Shown one piece after another: positions 61,241 through 64,000 of a stretch of 64,000 nucleotides of DNA. The position numbers and the translations under genes were made by a program. Within the stretch, counting starts at the first letter, position 1. Each line of letters begins with the position of its first letter. The notes under the pieces are model-generated. The model did no database searches. It was not told the DNA's origin and saw only the letters and a list, made by a program, of their open reading frames with translations. This stretch comes from Schistosoma mansoni (lineage: Eukaryota; Platyhelminthes; Trematoda; Strigeidida; Schistosomatidae): the NCBI RefSeq assembly GCF_000237925.1, contig NC_031499.1:5607734-5671733 (forward strand). The letters are read 5' to 3'.

Positions 61241-61905
61241 TGTGAATGTGATGACTACTCTGGATAATAAATAAGCATTACCAGGGTAGGTTAAGGGTAA
61301 GAACAAATTGTTTTTGAACACATAAAGGGGTTTCAATTTCCGTATAGCCAAGGCTTCAATAAACCTTAGTATACGTCCTTGAAGGCTTTTGTACAACAAT
61401 ACAAACGCTGACTTGATGTCAACTTTATGACTAGTTTCAACTAAATGTTTCGCAATAGAGGAAGATGTTCGTCTATCCTGTGATCTTATTTGACCATTCG
61501 AATTCATTTGATTCTGTAGCCATTTAGGTATGTGTTCCGCCACCCTTATTTGCAAATCACGATTGCTCCTCCCTATGTACGTGTTTCCGCACATACATGT
61601 AAATGGTATACACAATGGGATGTGACACAATCCCTTATGTGCTGTCTAGGTTTTTGGTGAAACATCGACCTTGTCTTTTCAATGATGACAAGTTGAGCTG
61701 CATAGAATGTTCTGTTTATGGCTAATTTTAGTCTCCGTCTCAACATGAGACTATTAGAGTCACTCCTAAATGGTAATGTAATATAAACTCGCTTTTTGGG
61801 TGCCAGAAGCGTCATAGGTCTAATCGTATTGCAACCCTTCCAGCGGTTTATGAACTTCAATGAATAACCATTATTCACCAACAAGCGGTTAAAAGAACTC
61901 AATAC
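61232..61905 (-). pseudogene. Penelope-like element: RT end and GIY-YIG endonuclease
   Basis: Two overlapping minus-strand frames. 61902-61573 holds the last part of the Penelope-type reverse transcriptase (MSSFNRLLVNNGYSLKF...). 61630-61232 holds a GIY-YIG endonuclease: FTCMCGNTYIGRSNRDLQIR and EH, then ALAIRKLKPLY with the metal-binding Glu just before. The frames are separated by a shift near 61610. The RT core is missing, so the copy is 5'-truncated and inactive. GIY-YIG endonucleases are the hallmark of Penelope-like retroelements. Confidence 0.85.
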
Positions 61906-61907
61906 AA

Positions 61908-62434
61908 GTCAGAAGCATATTTCTCTTACGTGCGAAGAAGAGAAGAACAACCAACTTCCTTTTCTAGATATACTGATCAGTAGAAGAGAAGATGGTTCCA
62001 TCCAACGTTCTATATATAGAAAGCCGACATGGACGGGGCAATACCTTAATTTCCATAGTCACTGCCCAATTCATTACAAACGTGGTTTAATTAAGGGCTT
62101 ATTCAATAGAACCAATCGTATTTGTACTAGTGATACTATTGAAGTAGAAACGAGGCTTTTAACTAATACGTTAATGAATAATGGTTATTCAGTGAAGTTT
62201 ATATTACATTACCATTTAGGAGTGACTCTAATAGTCTCATGTTGAGACGGAGACTAAAATTAGCCATAAACAGAACATTCTATGCAGCTCAACTTGTCAT
62301 CATTGAAAAGACAAGGTCGATGTTTCACCAAAAACCTAGACAGCACATAAGGGATTGTGTCACATCCCATTGTGTATACCATTTACATGTATGTGCGGAA
62401 ACACGTACATAGGGAGGAGCAATCGTGATTTGCA
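61908..62434 (+). pseudogene. Penelope-like element fragment, plus copy, cut by gap
   Basis: Begins in the RT thumb region: NNQLPFLDILISRREDGSIQ, YRKPTWTGQYLNFHSHCP and RGLIKGLFNRTNRIC. It then matches the minus copy but lacks about 67 bases between short direct repeats (near 62197). It ends at the N run inside the GIY-YIG coding region. Confidence 0.85.
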
Positions 62435-62634
62435 NNNNNNNNNNNNNNNNNNNNNNNNNNNNNNNNNNNNNNNNNNNNNNNNNNNNNNNNNNNNNNNNNN
62501 NNNNNNNNNNNNNNNNNNNNNNNNNNNNNNNNNNNNNNNNNNNNNNNNNNNNNNNNNNNNNNNNNNNNNNNNNNNNNNNNNNNNNNNNNNNNNNNNNNNN
62601 NNNNNNNNNNNNNNNNNNNNNNNNNNNNNNNNNN
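62435..62634. other. Assembly gap (200 N)
   Basis: Exactly 200 Ns, a placeholder. It interrupts the plus-strand Penelope-like copy and abuts a perfect hairpin. Confidence 0.99.
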
Positions 62635-62687
62635 GTCCAAGCTTTTTCAAGGAATTAATAATGATAATTCCTTGAAAAAGCTTGGAC
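62635..62687. repeat. Perfect 23-base hairpin at the gap edge
   Basis: gtccaagctttttcaaggaa (62635 on) pairs with ttccttgaaaaagcttggac (to 62687) around a 7-base loop. The right arm is the start of the Penelope-like terminal motif. Confidence 0.95.
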
Positions 62688-62765
62688 CAGATTGCCAGGC
62701 GAAACGTTGGATTTACTACAAATTCATTCGCTGAGATTTTACAAATATATTATTCCTATTTAATG
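62666..62765 (+). mobile_element. Penelope-like element terminus with hammerhead-like motif
   Basis: UUGAAAA core-like segment, stem GCUUGG/CCAGGC, GAAAC, a possible GUU site and UCC/GGA closing stem. The sequence then runs to ttacaaatatattattcct. A diverged relative sits at both sides of the first gap. Confidence 0.6.
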
Positions 62766-63060
62766 TCTTAACCTGTCTAGTTGACCTTTTAATTTTCATA
62801 TAAAAATGTCTTAACAAGTATGTGTGATCAGATTGTTCGAAATGTATTGCGCTAATATATCACATAATTCTGATAAACTTCGTCTTCTCATTGCATTATC
62901 GAAATTTATCAAAGTGACTAATTGTTTTAAATTTCTTGAACAACAAAAGTAAAATATAAGACCATTGATCAGTTCTGTCGATTAATTCTACCCTCCTCTC
63001 CCAAAATATTTAATTTCCTAAATTATGTAATTCAAAAATAGCGTATACTTTAATAGTTGG

Positions 63061-63145
63061 ATTTATGAGTCGATTTAAGCTAAACTCTTATTGGAAATCT
63101 GGAAGCACTGGACGTCCATTTTATCCTAGTATAAGGCTCAGAAAA
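63061..63145 (-). repeat. SINE subtype III fragment
   Basis: atctggaagcactggacg...ttttatcctagtataaggct is the 3' half of a decayed hammerhead plus its tail. It lies directly before the SR2-like element. Confidence 0.6.
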
Positions 63146-63193
63146 AATCATTCAAACCTTTCAAACTCTGCCCTGGGAGTAGAAGGAATAATT

Positions 63194-64000
63194 ATGACGT
63201 CTCATGATGAAAGCCGAGTTCCTTCGGAAGTCATGAGGCCGATGCACCTTCTTACAACCAGAGCGACAATTTTTATAGGTACATGGAATGTCCGGACAAT
63301 GTGGGAGACCGGAAGAGTCTTCCAAATTGGTGCAGAAATGAGAAAATACAACCTGGAGGTTCTTGGGATCAGCGAAACACATTGGACGCATGTTGGACAA
63401 CAACGACTGTCTTCAGGAGAACTTCTGTTATACTCCGGTCATGAAGAAGAAAATGCCCCACATACACAAGGAGTTGCATTGATGCTGTCCAGAAAAGCAC
63501 AAAATGCACTTATAGGATGGGAATCTCATGGACCAAGGATCATCAAAGCCTCCTTCAGAACAAAGAGAGAGGGCATTACAATGAACGTCATCCAATGCTA
63601 TGCGCCTACCAACGACTACGATGAAGACGCTAAAGACCAATTCTACGACAGGTTGCAGTCGATCGTCAAGAAGTGCCCAACCAAGGACCTGACCATTCTG
63701 ATGGGAGATCTCAATGCTAAGGTTGGAAAGGACAACACTGGATACGAAGACGTCATGGGACAACATGGACTGGGAGGAAGGAACGAAAATGGTGAGAGAT
63801 TCGCAAACCTATGTGCCTTCAATAAACTGGTCGTAGGTGGCACCATATTCTCACACAAAAACATACACAAAGCCACTTGGATTTCACCGGATCACACTAC
63901 ACAGAATCAAATCGACCATATCTGCATCAACAAAAAGTTCAGGAGGACGATGGAGGATGTGAGAACCAGAAGAGGAGCTGATATAGCATCCGATCATCAT
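63194..64000 (+). CDS. SR2-like (RTE clade) LINE ORF, endonuclease domain, partial
   Basis: Open for 269 codons to the window end. After a 25-residue leader the apurinic-type endonuclease is complete: FIGTWNVRTMWETGR (Asn), VLGISETHWT (Glu), IQCYAPTND, LTILMGDLNAKVG (Asp, Asn), NLCAFNKLVVGGTIF, QIDHICI and finally IASDHH (Asp-His). The reverse transcriptase should follow beyond the window. No stop or shift is seen, so this may be a coding-competent copy. The ATG at 63194 is the first in frame after the SINE fragment. Confidence 0.9.
   Translation, partial: MTSHDESRVPSEVMRPMHLLTTRATIFIGTWNVRTMWETGRVFQIGAEMRKYNLEVLGISETHWTHVGQQRLSSGELLLYSGHEEENAPHTQGVALMLSRKAQNALIGWESHGPRIIKASFRTKREGITMNVIQCYAPTNDYDEDAKDQFYDRLQSIVKKCPTKDLTILMGDLNAKVGKDNTGYEDVMGQHGLGGRNENGERFANLCAFNKLVVGGTIFSHKNIHKATWISPDHTTQNQIDHICINKKFRRTMEDVRTRRGADIASDHH

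Larger units (their letters stand above)
60745..62917. repeat. Large imperfect inverted duplication
   Basis: Outer arms 60745-60896 and 62768-62917 are inverted copies of non-Penelope sequence. Inner arms are Penelope-like sequence in opposite orientation (about 61555-61905 and 61908-62434). The left side contains the SINE and the right side the N gap. Confidence 0.75.

Noticed and set aside
49500-63150. CRISPR-like array
   Set aside because: The repeats are dispersed SINEs of different length and orientation with irregular spacing, in an animal genome.

Overview
The window is nuclear DNA of a blood fluke, most likely Schistosoma. The evidence is AT-rich sequence, genes with few small exons in long repeat-filled introns, a 39-base micro-intron, tRNA-derived SINEs carrying hammerhead ribozymes (the Sm-alpha type), CR1- and RTE-clade LINEs, a CsRn1/Boudicca-type Ty3/gypsy element and Penelope-like elements. 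Nothing bacterial or viral was seen. Two runs of exactly 200 N (24492-24691 and 62435-62634) are scaffold gaps. No database or folding program was used; names rest on recognisable motifs and hand-checked splice phases.

Host genes. CCDC174 homologue: single coding exon, 2417-3649 (+). TSSC4 homologue: two exons, 5394-5669 and 8253-8942 (+). Mitochondrial-type aspartate aminotransferase (GOT2-like): minus strand, seven well supported exons between 23414 and 12318 plus a possible 17-base first exon at 24231-24247. A fragmentary plus-strand gene with phase-compatible exons from 43080 to 58437 ends in the start of a protein tyrosine phosphatase domain and has a one-base frameshift. CCDC174 and TSSC4 both belong to families linked to splicing. 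TSSC4 and the aminotransferase are convergent.

Mobile DNA. 1-2335 (-) and 32460-35495 (+) are degenerate copies of one CR1-like LINE. 27120-31117 (+) is a nearly complete CR1-like LINE of another subfamily. 35496-40827 (-) is a recent Boudicca/CsRn1-like LTR retrotransposon nested in the 3' part of the degenerate CR1 copy, with 326-base LTRs differing at one base. 40910-42260 (-), 46340-47350 (-) and 63194-64000 (+) are SR2-like RTE fragments. 26077-26700 holds a decayed DNA transposase and 45480-46000 a decayed gypsy pol. 61232-62765 has two head-to-head Penelope-like fragments with a GIY-YIG endonuclease.

Small repeats. From about 49.5 to 63.1 kb there is a dense set of tRNA-derived SINEs of at least three hammerhead subtypes. 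Three ribozymes look intact (51942-52002 +, 60161-60206 -, 61025-61082 +); the rest form a decay series. A separate ~520-base retroposon ending in (TAAA)n occurs as about five substantial copies, one with a 12-base target duplication. It is the best candidate here for a poorly described element family. The second candidate is a hammerhead-like motif at the Penelope ends flanking both assembly gaps.
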